Under the pieces are notes generated by a model, which saw nothing but the letters and a program-made list of their open reading frames with translations, searched no databases and was not told the origin of the DNA. A stretch of DNA of 13,664 bases from JAKBCQ01 sp021807585 (GTDB lineage: Bacteria; Planctomycetota; Planctomycetia; Isosphaerales; Isosphaeraceae): assembly GCA_027325115.1 (NCBI GenBank), contig DAHWFG010000561.1, forward strand, positions 1 to 13,664, written 5' to 3'. The position numbers and the translations under genes are program-made. Positions 6,767-13,664 of this stretch are shown here, piece after piece (the first letter of the stretch is position 1; every line of letters starts with the position of its first letter).

Positions 6767-6788
6767 ACGACGCGAGCGCGAGCGTCGT
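6767..6788. terminator. Hairpin between convergent csrA and response regulator
   Basis: ACGACGC (6767-6773) and GCGTCGT (6782-6788) form a perfect 7-bp stem with an 8-base loop, centred between the csrA stop (6758) and the response regulator stop (6808). The position suits a shared bidirectional terminator. There is no T-run on either side, so intrinsic termination is doubtful. Confidence 0.35.
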
Positions 6789-6807
6789 TACCGCCGCGGG
6801 GCGCGGG

Positions 6808-7500
6808 TCACGATTCGCGGAATCGATAGCCGACTCCGCGGACGGTCTCGATAAGTTCGGAGGCGTCGCCGAGTTTCTTCCTCAGGCTCTTCACGTGAAC
6901 GTCGATGGTGCGCTCAAGCACGAGTGTCTCCTCGCCGATCGCGGCGTCCATCAGTTCATGTCGCGTAAACGCCCTGCCGACTTGGCGGAGCAGCGTTTCG
7001 AGAAGACGGAACTCGGTCGGCGTGAGATTCAGTTCCTCGCCTCGATATAGCGCGCGATGCCGCACGCGGTCGACGACGACCCCTTGGCTTTGGTAAACCG
7101 CGCCGGGAGGGGTGTCGTCCGCCGCGGCTCGGCGTTTCAGCTCTTTTTTGATGCGCTGAATCAACACCTTGGTGCTGAAGGGTTTGGTCACATAATCGTC
7201 GGCGCCGACCGCGAACCCGACAAGCTGGTCGCTTTCCTCGGCCTTCGCCGTCACCATGAGGATCGGGATTTCGCGAGTTTCGCGCACCGAGCGAAGCTCG
7301 CGACAGACGTCGATTCCAGGCTTCACGGGAAGCATCAAATCGAGAACGATCAGGTCGGGAAGCTTGATTTGAGCCTGGCGAAGCCCGTCGGCGCCGTCGT
7401 GCGCAAGCATCACCTCAAAACCCTCGCGCTCGAGGTTGTATTCCAGAACCTCGGCGAGCGAACGCTCGTCCTCGATCACCAGGATTTTCGGTTTGGGCAT
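6808..7500 (-). CDS. PhoB/OmpR-type response regulator
   Basis: Two-domain DNA-binding response regulator of 230 residues. The receiver domain (about 4-118) has the acidic pair Glu10-Asp11, the phospho-acceptor Asp54 in VLDLMLP, Thr84 and Lys106 in TKPF, so phosphorylation should work. The winged-helix domain (about 130-228) shows NLTPTEFRLLETLL, TIDVHVKSLRKKLG and the closing RGVGYRF typical of OmpR/PhoB. Length and order match PhoB-like transcription factors, but the target regulon cannot be read. I chose ATG at 7500 (MPKPKILVIED) because homology begins there; ATG at 7536 adds 12 residues, has GGAG ten bases upstream and is a real alternative. No histidine kinase lies beside it in the window. 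Confidence 0.93.
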   Translation of the reverse strand: MPKPKILVIEDERSLAEVLEYNLEREGFEVMLAHDGADGLRQAQIKLPDLIVLDLMLPVKPGIDVCRELRSVRETREIPILMVTAKAEESDQLVGFAVGADDYVTKPFSTKVLIQRIKKELKRRAAADDTPPGAVYQSQGVVVDRVRHRALYRGEELNLTPTEFRLLETLLRQVGRAFTRHELMDAAIGEETLVLERTIDVHVKSLRKKLGDASELIETVRGVGYRFRES

Positions 7501-7576
7501 AATCGACGCGATACCAACGGCCGTAAGTCCATCCATCGAAGACGCACTCCAGAGACGAGTCGCCGTGACGCGTCGT

Positions 7577-7585
7577 ATTGTACCA
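7577..7585 (-). promoter_or_regulatory. Extended -10 promoter candidate for the response regulator
   Basis: On the minus strand TGGTACAAT gives an extended -10 (TGN plus TACAAT, 5 of 6 to consensus) with the hexamer at 7577-7582. No good -35 lies at the standard distance; TCGACA is found 21 bases upstream. The transcript would begin near 7570, about 70 bases before ATG 7500 or about 35 before ATG 7536. Confidence 0.35.
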
Positions 7586-7754
7586 GCGAACCCCGCGGGC
7601 GCGTGTCGATTCGGTGAAAAGTCGATGAATAGGGGATGAAAATCGGCGAGAATCGTTTCGACGTCGCGTCTAAATCAGCAAATAAACACTTAAATCGCGC
7701 CCAAATCGAACGCCTCGCGGTTCCGACCGATCGCTTCGCGAACCAGCCCCTCGA

Positions 7755-9362
7755 TCACGATTCGACCGAGACCGCGGCGAGATCGGCCGATTGGACCGTG
7801 TCGACCCCGGATTTGTCTTCTTTGCGCAACAACGTGCCGATCAATCCCGCAAAACGCAACCGCCAGCGATGACGCTCGTCACCGTCAAAACACATAAACA
7901 CAACTGCGGTTAAACATAGAATTGAGGAGAACCCCATTTCGACGATCAGCTCGAACCAGCCGCGAGGGGGCGCCCACGCGGCGATTCTCGAGAGGAGAGC
8001 CGTCGCGATGATTCCAACCGACAGCGGAACCAGCACCGCCTTCGCCAACCGCACCGGCGAGACGTCGAACGTTTGCTTCATTTTCCAGGGAAGATACCAC
8101 ATCGACACGCCAAGGCACGCGATCGTCGTCCCCAAAATCGGCCCGATCATCCCCAGCGTGGTCGTAAAATAAACGCTCGCAGTGATGTTCAATAACGTGG
8201 AATAAATCGACTGCCGCGCGATCAATCCCACCTTGCCCGTTCCGCCGAACGTCCAGCCCCAAAACGAGATGAGCGCGACGAGCAGAGCGTTGATCGCCGC
8301 GATCGTGATCACCAATCGCCCGCTCGATCCGCCGCTTCCATACATCTCCTCGCCAACCCATAAAGATACAAACGCATGATTGTAAGCAACGATCGGCGCG
8401 AGCAAGACGACCGAAACCCCGACGACGGTTTTGGTAACCTCGATCACTTTCACGCGGAATAAGTCCATCTCGCCCCGCGCATGAAGATTCGCCAATCCCG
8501 CCCACGCCGCGGCGCCCAAACCCAGCAGTTGACCTTGCGCCAACACCGCCATCCGTTGCGTGACATAAAGCCGTGAAACTAAATCCGCCCCCAGAATCGC
8601 TCCCAGGATGATGTCGTCGCTCATCAACCCTAACCGACCGCTCACGTTGATAATCAAGGACGGACGGCTCAGCGATCGAATCTCACGACTGACCGAGGGA
8701 TCCGGAGGCGACGCCAGCCGCTTGAAAAACGGTCGCAAATGCCGCGCTTCAACCAGGACCACCGCGGCGTAGAACACCGCCGTCCCGATCGAAGCCGCCA
8801 ACGCTTGTCCGCGTATTCCCCAGCCGTTCTTAGCCAACACAAGAGATAAACATGTGACAAATAGTGATTGAACTGACAGCATTAATACAACAACATAGGT
8901 TTTTTGATTTGCTTCGATCAGGCTGCGAAACGGGATCAGACACAGCGTTGAAAAGCCGATCAGATAGATGAGGCACGCCGAGAAAAGCTCGCTCGAATTC
9001 GTCGACTCAACCTTGATCCAGTTGAGCCGAACGATTAACGCCGAGAGAATCAACCCGCCGAAGATCGTCAGGATCGTCACTCGAAAGTAAGCGCGCGCGC
9101 CCGCGGCAAGCGTTTTGACGATCCCCGCTCCATCGTCAACCCCCAAAGATCGAGCCAAAATCGGCGAGATCCCACCCCCTAAACCAAATTCAAGCAAACT
9201 CAGATAACCAAAATAAGCGACGAGGATCCGAAACACGCCGAACGTGTCTTTCCCAAGCCACTTGATCAAGAGCGGGGTGGAAACGAGACCCGTCGACACG
9301 GTCACCACCGTGAAGACGATCGTGCTCAGATAGTTCAGAATCGCGTTCTGGCTGCGTGTCAA
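7755..9362 (-). CDS. Wzx-like polysaccharide/oligosaccharide flippase
   Basis: Integral membrane protein of 535 residues in the MOP/MATE flippase superfamily, expected to flip lipid-linked glycans across the inner membrane for surface polysaccharide assembly. The N-terminus has the family pattern of a first helix (about 9-33), then LLIKWLGKDTFGVF and the Gly-rich LLEFGLGGGISPILAR. I count 12 to 14 hydrophobic segments, roughly at 9-33, 40-62, 92-112, 126-146, 156-176, 186-206, 312-332, 350-370, 388-408, 408-425, 440-462 and 470-492. The soluble C-terminal tail starts near 494. The start is TTG at 9362, set by a strong GAGGAG ribosome binding site six bases upstream. No glycosyltransferase or polymerase gene is adjacent, so the glycan is unknown. 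Confidence 0.88.
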   Translation of the reverse strand: MTRSQNAILNYLSTIVFTVVTVSTGLVSTPLLIKWLGKDTFGVFRILVAYFGYLSLLEFGLGGGISPILARSLGVDDGAGIVKTLAAGARAYFRVTILTIFGGLILSALIVRLNWIKVESTNSSELFSACLIYLIGFSTLCLIPFRSLIEANQKTYVVVLMLSVQSLFVTCLSLVLAKNGWGIRGQALAASIGTAVFYAAVVLVEARHLRPFFKRLASPPDPSVSREIRSLSRPSLIINVSGRLGLMSDDIILGAILGADLVSRLYVTQRMAVLAQGQLLGLGAAAWAGLANLHARGEMDLFRVKVIEVTKTVVGVSVVLLAPIVAYNHAFVSLWVGEEMYGSGGSSGRLVITIAAINALLVALISFWGWTFGGTGKVGLIARQSIYSTLLNITASVYFTTTLGMIGPILGTTIACLGVSMWYLPWKMKQTFDVSPVRLAKAVLVPLSVGIIATALLSRIAAWAPPRGWFELIVEMGFSSILCLTAVVFMCFDGDERHRWRLRFAGLIGTLLRKEDKSGVDTVQSADLAAVSVES

Positions 9363-9368
9363 ACAAAG

Positions 9369-9374
9369 CTCCTC
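9369..9374 (-). promoter_or_regulatory. Strong ribosome binding site of the flippase gene
   Basis: On the minus strand GAGGAG is followed by a six-base spacer and then TTG at 9362-9360. No ATG or GTG is better placed, so this site fixes the TTG start. Confidence 0.7.
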
Positions 9375-9486
9375 AGTCCAAAGAAGCGATTCCAGCTCAA
9401 TGCGTCGCTTCCGCCTCGCTCGTCCTTATCAACATCGTAGGTCCATCGGCAAGCTTGGGAAACGCGGTCCCGTACGAAGGTAAGTC

Positions 9487-9515
9487 ATTATCGTCATGCA
9501 ATCACCCAAGATCAA
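9487..9515 (-). promoter_or_regulatory. Sigma-70-like promoter for the flippase gene
   Basis: On the minus strand the -35 TTGATC (9510-9515) and the -10 GATAAT (9487-9492) are exactly 17 bases apart; they match consensus at 4 of 6 and 5 of 6 bases. The start of transcription would be near 9480, giving a leader of about 118 bases. Confidence 0.5.
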
Positions 9516-9757
9516 GATCGACCCCGCAATTGACGCTGTAACTCGTTCAATCGCAATGCTTTAAATGCGACTCAACATCCTCCTTGAGCGACAATTAATG
9601 AAATCGGACTCGGCTCGCCTCGGTCGATTCGCGGGATTTCAACCGACCCGTCCGCCAAACGACGTTCGACCACCCCCAGGCCTCGATTCAACCCATGAAC
9701 CCGATTCGTCCGATCTATACAACAAATCGCGTGCCGGACGCCCTCGAACGGCTCGCA

Positions 9758-9786
9758 TTGTCGAAAATCGACACCCCTGCTACGAT
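9758..9786 (+). promoter_or_regulatory. Sigma-70-like promoter for the phosphatase gene
   Basis: The -35 TTGTCG (9758-9763) and the -10 TACGAT (9781-9786) are separated by 17 bases, each matching consensus at 4 of 6. Transcription would start near 9793, about 66 bases before the TTG start. This agrees with placing the protein start at 9859 and not at the ATG 9565 upstream. Confidence 0.45.
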
Positions 9787-9845
9787 TCGCGACCGTGCCG
9801 ATCGCCGCGAACACGATGTACGCCTCGCCGCTCCATTTTCCTCTT

Positions 9846-9851
9846 AAGGAG
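9846..9851 (+). promoter_or_regulatory. Strong ribosome binding site of the phosphatase gene
   Basis: AAGGAG is followed by seven bases and then TTG at 9859-9861. It is the best Shine-Dalgarno match in this region and decides the start. Confidence 0.7.
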
Positions 9852-9858
9852 TATACGG

Positions 9859-10590
9859 TTGCAAGCCGTCGATAAGCCCAACCCGAGCGGATTGCGCGTC
9901 TGGACGCGGCGGATCTTGGCCCTCGCGCTCGTCGTTCTCGCCTGCCAGCAACTTTGGAGACACGGCCGAGCATACGTCCTCCCCATGCAATTGTACGAGG
10001 TCGTCCCAGCCAAAATCTACCGCGGCGCCTGGCAACGCGATTGGCCGATGAGACGCATCATCCGCGATCATCACATCAAAACAATCGTCGCGCTCGCGCA
10101 TCCCGCCGATCACCCCTTGGCCGTCGGCGAAAAAAAACTCGCCGACGAAATGGGAGTCAAATGGGTACATATTCCGATTGTTGACGATCGCTCCCTCGCC
10201 GACGGCCTTTCGATGAACGACCTGCTCGATAAAGCCGCCGCAACCATCAACGATCCCGCCAATCAACCCGTCTACTTCCACTGCCATCACGGGCTCAACC
10301 GCGCGTCGATGGCGCAAATCGCCTACCGTACCCGCTACTGCGGATGGACCCTCGAACAGGCCGGCGCCGAAATCAACGACGCCTTCGGCCTCATCCGCGC
10401 CACCCACGGCCCCGATTATCGCTACATGGAAAAGTATTATAATGACGTGATTCTCCCCCTCCGTAAGGTCGATCGCCGCACCGCGAGTCCCGCGGCCGAA
10501 TCCATGTCGATCGCCCACGACCCGACGACCCCCCAAACCGCGAACTCCGCCCAAATCTCGGAGCGATCCTCCCCTCCCAGGTTGCGTTAA
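9859..10590 (+). CDS. Membrane-anchored dual-specificity/tyrosine phosphatase
   Basis: Cysteine phosphatase of 243 residues when started at TTG 9859. A short basic N-terminus is followed by one hydrophobic segment (about 19-33), so it is probably anchored in the inner membrane. The catalytic domain is about 43-203. YRGAWQRDW (54-62) resembles the entry strand of DSP-type enzymes, and IKTIVALAHP (73-82) the next strand. The P-loop is HCHHGLNRAS (141-150), with nucleophile Cys142 and phosphate-binding Arg148; Asp109 or Asp110 is the likely general acid. The final 40 or so residues are Ser/Pro-rich and probably disordered. The substrate may be a phosphoprotein or another phosphate ester; the sequence does not say. 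An in-frame ATG at 9565 would add 98 low-complexity residues without homology and is unlikely. Confidence 0.85.
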   Translation: MQAVDKPNPSGLRVWTRRILALALVVLACQQLWRHGRAYVLPMQLYEVVPAKIYRGAWQRDWPMRRIIRDHHIKTIVALAHPADHPLAVGEKKLADEMGVKWVHIPIVDDRSLADGLSMNDLLDKAAATINDPANQPVYFHCHHGLNRASMAQIAYRTRYCGWTLEQAGAEINDAFGLIRATHGPDYRYMEKYYNDVILPLRKVDRRTASPAAESMSIAHDPTTPQTANSAQISERSSPPRLR

Positions 10591-10618
10591 CCGCAAACCG
10601 TAAACCGCATACCGCATA
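10591..10618. repeat. Four tandem heptamers after the phosphatase stop
   Basis: Directly after the TAA stop come CCGCAAA, CCGTAAA, CCGCATA and CCGCATA (consensus CCGYAWA). A degenerate fifth unit runs into the 10-bp palindrome CGCGATCGCG (10620-10629). The repeat sits in the 112-base gap between convergent genes. Similar CCGTAAACCGCATA runs are, from memory, common between planctomycete genes. No terminator with a T-run is visible in the gap. Confidence 0.6.
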
Positions 10619-10702
10619 CCGCGATCGCGAATCCCAACCGCCGCCAAAGCGATCGACTCGTTCGCCTCGCGCAAAAAATCCACATATCAATTGAACGCCG
10701 CG

Positions 10703-13033
10703 TCACTTGACGATGATCAATCTCCGAACACGCTCGCGATCAATCGCCGAGATCGGCTCAAATGTCGTTTCCCCGCGTTTCAGCGTGATCAACTTATCCA
10801 CAAACGGCGATCCATAATTGAGCCCGATCTCAAGGCGATACTCCCCGGCCGCAAGCTCGCCGATCCGAAATCGACCCGGACGATCCCCCTCGATCCGCGC
10901 CGAATACGAATCGCCCTCATTATTCGATAGATTCACATAAATATCTTCAATGAATCTCCCCTTCGTATCGCGAACCTCTCCCGATAGAACCGCCTCGCGA
11001 TCCATCTCGACCCGAATCGACTCCCGACCGTCGCGCCACGCGATCCGCCGCCGCGCATACCCCTCGGCACGCACCAGTATCGTCGACTCGCCGAACGCGA
11101 GCGCCGAAAAATCCCTCGCTCCTTTATTATTAGTTATTGATAAAATTGTATCGTTACCTGATCGATTGTTTTCCCAATCGAACTTTTGATCGTACGACGG
11201 TTCGCCGTTGATCAGTGCGATCCGCACATGCGGAATCGGCCGTTTCGTTTCGGCGTCGACGACTTCGATCCGAAGTCGATGCGGCGGGCCAAGCTTGATC
11301 GTCGGCCCCTCGGTCGCCGCGAGCATCGTTACCGGCCTCGCGATCACTCCCTCGACAGACCCCACCCCATAACCCTCGGCGACGATCGCAAGCCGATGAA
11401 CCTTCCCCGATTCCAGCCCGCCGACCGCGAATTCACCCCGCTCGTCGCTGAAATACACCCCCGTTGAACGATATGTGATCGTATAATTACCTGGTTTTTC
11501 TTCTGCGCCTAATCGACCGGGGCTCAAAAACAGCACGCGAAAATTCCGCACCGGTTCGCCGTTTTGATCGACCACCCGTCCCCGGACAACCCCCTCGACT
11601 TCAACCGCGACGACGTTCGCCCCACCGTCGAATCGAAGCTCCCTGTTCCACAAATCGCACCTGATCCCGCTGTGAAAATCAAACCGTACGCCTTCACGTG
11701 GAAGCGCATTGATATGAAAAGATCCATCGGACAGGGTCGCGACCCCCCTTTCTTTCAGGAACCTAACATCGTTATATAAAGGATCGTTAAATTCCACCAC
11801 GGGGATGATCGTAACGCCCTGAACAGGATTGCCGTCGCGATCGACGACTTTACCCGAAACGTCGCGGCCCGCCTCAAGCTTCACCTCGATACGTCGATCC
11901 GCGACCCCCGCCGTGGGGAACGCAGGCGCCAGATCGCGCGCGATCACCACCAGACGCCGCGCCCCGTCGCCCACCCCCGCAAACCGAAACGCCCCCGCCG
12001 CATCCGTACGCGTTTCCCTGTTCTTCTCGTACCCGTCCGACCGTAAAAGACGAACCACCGCGCGACCGACGGGTTCGCCCGCGGGACCTCGTACGACTCC
12101 CGTCAAATCGTGAACCGCCGCGCCGGCCTTCCGTTTGACGTTCCCCGCTTCATCCGCGCGCGCCTCCATCGACCGTTCCAGGCGAAATTCAATCGCCGCG
12201 GGTCTCTCACGCTCGACGACGATCGTCTCACGAAAACCGCGGACGAACCCCGTGCCAATCGCCGTAAGATCATATGTTATATCATAACTTAAGCCATCAT
12301 ATTCAAACGCGCCTTGATCGTCGCATCGGATGTATAAAGCGTCGGTGGAAAAGGCTCTTCCCGAGGAAAAGCGGCCGACGACCGCGCCCGGAATCGGCTT
12401 CCCCGTGTCCGCTGCGACGACCCTGCCGACGACCTTCACGCCGCTCGGAACGCGGATCTCCAACGCGGCGTCGGGCCGATTCGTCAAATCAAAAAGGACG
12501 CGCTTCCGCTCGCGCCCCGAAGCGACCACGAACGCTTCGTGATTACCCCGCGTCATTCCCCCCGTCTCGACGATTCCAAGCTCGTTCGCGGTCGCCACCT
12601 GCGCGTTATCGAAATAAAGTCGACCCCCCGCGATCGGCTTCTCGCTCTCCTGCTCAATCAACCGAGCCCGCAATAATCCGCGAGTTTCAAGCCGAATCAA
12701 CACGTCGTCGGGTTCAATCTCATCATGAATCGAGATCGCCGTCGTCTTCAGAAACGCCTCTCCCCCTTCGCGTCCCGATCGCGCCCAGACGTGCCATTCT
12801 CCTTCGGGCAATCGCAGCTCGAACGCCCCGGTCGTCTCGTGACAACGCGTTTCATGCGGTTCCGGCGCCGCGAGCTGAAACAACCGCGACGCCCACACGA
12901 TAGCCCCCGCCGCGGGCTTGCCGTCGGCGGCGATCACCCGGCCCCGCAACGTTTGCTCCCCCCGCGAAACCCCCGCGCAAATAATCGGAATCAGCACCAA
13001 ACCGCACACGATGGAACGCATCGATCGCGACAT
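10703..13033 (-). CDS. Secreted protein with eight carboxypeptidase-regulatory-like repeats
   Basis: Protein of 776 residues with an N-terminal signal peptide (hydrophobic core about 7-21, likely cleavage near residue 25), so it is exported. The rest is a string of beta-sandwich units of the CarboxypepD_reg/Cna-B-like type. Each opens with the motif GxVxxxxGxPxxxxxV, at about 29, 121, 201, 310, 392, 483, 587 and 683, a spacing of roughly 80-109 residues. Clear examples are VVGRVVAADTGKPIPGAVV and VSGKVVDRDGNPVQGVTI. No peptidase or other catalytic motif is visible, and no C-terminal anchor or sorting signal. It probably acts as a cell-surface or periplasmic adhesive, structural or ligand-binding protein; this is inference. 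ATG at 13033 has AGGGGG seven bases upstream; a second ATG at 13021 is also possible. It converges with the phosphatase gene. Confidence 0.85.
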   Translation of the reverse strand: MSRSMRSIVCGLVLIPIICAGVSRGEQTLRGRVIAADGKPAAGAIVWASRLFQLAAPEPHETRCHETTGAFELRLPEGEWHVWARSGREGGEAFLKTTAISIHDEIEPDDVLIRLETRGLLRARLIEQESEKPIAGGRLYFDNAQVATANELGIVETGGMTRGNHEAFVVASGRERKRVLFDLTNRPDAALEIRVPSGVKVVGRVVAADTGKPIPGAVVGRFSSGRAFSTDALYIRCDDQGAFEYDGLSYDITYDLTAIGTGFVRGFRETIVVERERPAAIEFRLERSMEARADEAGNVKRKAGAAVHDLTGVVRGPAGEPVGRAVVRLLRSDGYEKNRETRTDAAGAFRFAGVGDGARRLVVIARDLAPAFPTAGVADRRIEVKLEAGRDVSGKVVDRDGNPVQGVTIIPVVEFNDPLYNDVRFLKERGVATLSDGSFHINALPREGVRFDFHSGIRCDLWNRELRFDGGANVVAVEVEGVVRGRVVDQNGEPVRNFRVLFLSPGRLGAEEKPGNYTITYRSTGVYFSDERGEFAVGGLESGKVHRLAIVAEGYGVGSVEGVIARPVTMLAATEGPTIKLGPPHRLRIEVVDAETKRPIPHVRIALINGEPSYDQKFDWENNRSGNDTILSITNNKGARDFSALAFGESTILVRAEGYARRRIAWRDGRESIRVEMDREAVLSGEVRDTKGRFIEDIYVNLSNNEGDSYSARIEGDRPGRFRIGELAAGEYRLEIGLNYGSPFVDKLITLKRGETTFEPISAIDRERVRRLIIVK

Positions 13034-13040
13034 GACTCGA

Positions 13041-13046
13041 CCCCCT
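13041..13046 (-). promoter_or_regulatory. Ribosome binding site of the secreted repeat protein
   Basis: On the minus strand AGGGGG lies seven bases before ATG 13033. It supports that start over the in-frame ATG at 13021. Confidence 0.5.
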
Positions 13047-13110
13047 GGAAATCAAAACCTCCGACACTCGCACGATCCCCGCGACGATCTGGAACGGCGA
13101 TTCTCAGACA

Positions 13111-13139
13111 AAAGTACCACGCGATCTTGTCGGATGCAA
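13111..13139 (-). promoter_or_regulatory. Weak promoter candidate for the secreted repeat protein
   Basis: On the minus strand TTGCAT (13134-13139) and TACTTT (13111-13116) are 17 bases apart, and a TGG directly before the -10 gives an extended -10 form. Both hexamers match only 3 of 6 bases. A perfect 6-bp inverted repeat, ACGGTC/GACCGT (13139-13144 and 13150-13155), overlaps the upstream edge and could be an operator. Confidence 0.25.
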
Positions 13140-13287
13140 CGGTCAAATCGACCGTAATCGGCGAGACGAATCGATCGCCGAGGAATCGGCGCGGTTTTGA
13201 TCGTTCGAGCGGACGATCGAGGCTCGTTCTGTAAGAGGCTATCCGGAAAGAAAGCCGCATATTCGACGGGATTTGAGGGCTAACCCG

Positions 13288-13482
13288 AAATTGGGAAGGC
13301 GAGGCGCCGACCGAGCCGGCATGTGTATTACGGGAGGGGGTGGCGCCGACCGAGCCGGCATTTGTATTCCGGAAGGGCGAGGCGCCGACCGAGCCGGCAT
13401 GTGTATTCCGGGAGGGCGAGGCGCCGACCGAGCCGGCATGTGTATTCCGGGAGAGCGAGGCTCCGACCGAGCCGGCATTTGT
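13288..13482. repeat. Tandem array of five 39-bp units
   Basis: Units are at 13288-13326, 13327-13365, 13366-13404, 13405-13443 and 13444-13482. The three right-hand units and the second share ATTMCGG at the left edge, and all five share CCGACCGAGCCGGCAT. The first unit is the most diverged at its left end. The length is 13 codons, so both strands stay open: the minus strand reads MPARSAPRPPGIH per unit and a plus frame reads GEAPTEPAC within each unit. I take it as a minisatellite-like intergenic array of the kind found in planctomycetes, not a coding gene. Confidence 0.75.
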
Positions 13483-13486
13483 GAAT

Positions 13487-13664
13487 ATGAATTCATTGAA
13501 AAGGGCTCACACGGCGGTTCGCCCTCCCAGACCGGTTCGCCCTCCCAGACCGGTTCGCCCTCCCACAAGAGTTCGCCCCCCCAGAAGAATTCGACTTCCA
13601 AGAAGAATTCGACTGCGCGAACCGTTTCTCGATCGCAACGGGCTTCGCCGGCGCCAAAGATTCC
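13487..13664 (+). CDS. Doubtful partial reading frame running off the right end
   Basis: An ATG at 13487 opens a plus-strand frame of 59 codons that is still open at the window edge. It begins MNSLKRAHTAVRPPRP, passes through the whole 18-bp array as Arg/Pro-rich repeats and continues as REPFLDRNGLRRRQRF. There is no ribosome binding site and no recognised domain. It may be only a frame left open by repeats of 18 bases; a gene whose N-terminus lies in the array cannot be excluded without more sequence. Confidence 0.15.
   Translation, partial: MNSLKRAHTAVRPPRPVRPPRPVRPPTRVRPPRRIRLPRRIRLREPFLDRNGLRRRQRF
13515..13622. repeat. Tandem array of six 18-bp units, increasingly degenerate
   Basis: Units start at 13515, 13533, 13551, 13569, 13587 and 13605. 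The first two are identical (CGGTTCGCCCTCCCAGAC), and the later ones change step by step to GAATTCGACTTCCAAGAA and then a partial unit. The minus strand reads VWEGEP per unit and a plus frame reads RPVRPP. The array starts 33 bases after the 39-bp array. Confidence 0.7.

Larger units (their letters stand above)
9363..9858. promoter_or_regulatory. Divergent flippase/phosphatase intergenic region
   Basis: The 496 bases between the two TTG starts hold promoter candidates facing outward: one for the flippase (9487-9515, minus) and one for the phosphatase (9758-9786, plus). The sequence from about 9565 to 9858 is open in the phosphatase frame. Its translation is rich in Arg, Pro and Ser without homology and lies upstream of the proposed promoter, so I treat it as untranslated. 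Nothing else is recognisable. Confidence 0.55.

Noticed and set aside
9565..9858. Upstream extension of the phosphatase
   Set aside because: The 98 residues lack homology, lie largely upstream of the proposed promoter, and a far better start with AAGGAG exists at 9859.
9844..10683. 279-codon minus-strand frame
   Set aside because: It is antisense to the phosphatase, which has a complete HCxxGxxR motif, a strong ribosome binding site and a promoter candidate.
13239..13601. 120-codon minus-strand frame through both arrays
   Set aside because: It is open only because both repeat lengths are multiples of three; it has no ribosome binding site and no domain outside the repeats.
13288..13622. CRISPR array
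   Set aside because: The 39-bp and 18-bp units are directly tandem with no unique spacers, and no cas gene is nearby.

Overview
The window reads as chromosomal DNA of a GC-rich bacterium, most likely a planctomycete of the Isosphaeraceae type. That placement is inferred from three things: mostly single-gene transcription units with large gaps, long secreted proteins built of carboxypeptidase-regulatory-like repeats, and dispersed short repeats that read as GEAPTEP-like or MPARSAPRP-like peptides. It cannot be proved from this sequence alone.

Layout. Positions 1-1782 hold no convincing intact gene. They carry an inverted pair of a 27-bp element (50-127), an AT-rich island bounded by CCACGGA/TCCGTGG repeats (799-896), degenerate TCCGTGGTT units (to about 1023), a decayed-looking minus-strand reading frame (about 1130-1480) and an 18-bp tandem duplication (1564-1599). 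A minus-strand housekeeping block follows: PfkB-family sugar kinase (1783-2745), FtsH (2890-4947) and thioredoxin reductase (5126-6154). A strong bulged hairpin lies in the ftsH leader. A divergent gap leads to csrA on the plus strand (6480-6758), which converges on a PhoB-type response regulator (6808-7500, minus). Then come a Wzx-like flippase (7755-9362, minus, TTG start), a 496-base divergent region with a promoter candidate for each side, a membrane-anchored dual-specificity phosphatase (9859-10590, plus, TTG start) and a secreted eight-repeat beta-sandwich protein (10703-13033, minus). The right end (13288-13622) holds two adjacent tandem arrays of 39-bp and 18-bp units.

How the genes relate. 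FtsH (membrane protein quality control), TrxB (thiol redox) and CsrA (post-transcriptional control) are core regulatory and maintenance functions. The response regulator has no histidine kinase beside it, and the flippase has no glycosyltransferases beside it, so both look like orphans. I see no phage, CRISPR, toxin-antitoxin, secretion or biosynthetic cluster. I found no clear new multi-gene system; the best leads are the ftsH leader hairpin, the extended CsrA with a GGA-rich leader, the secreted repeat protein and the tandem arrays.
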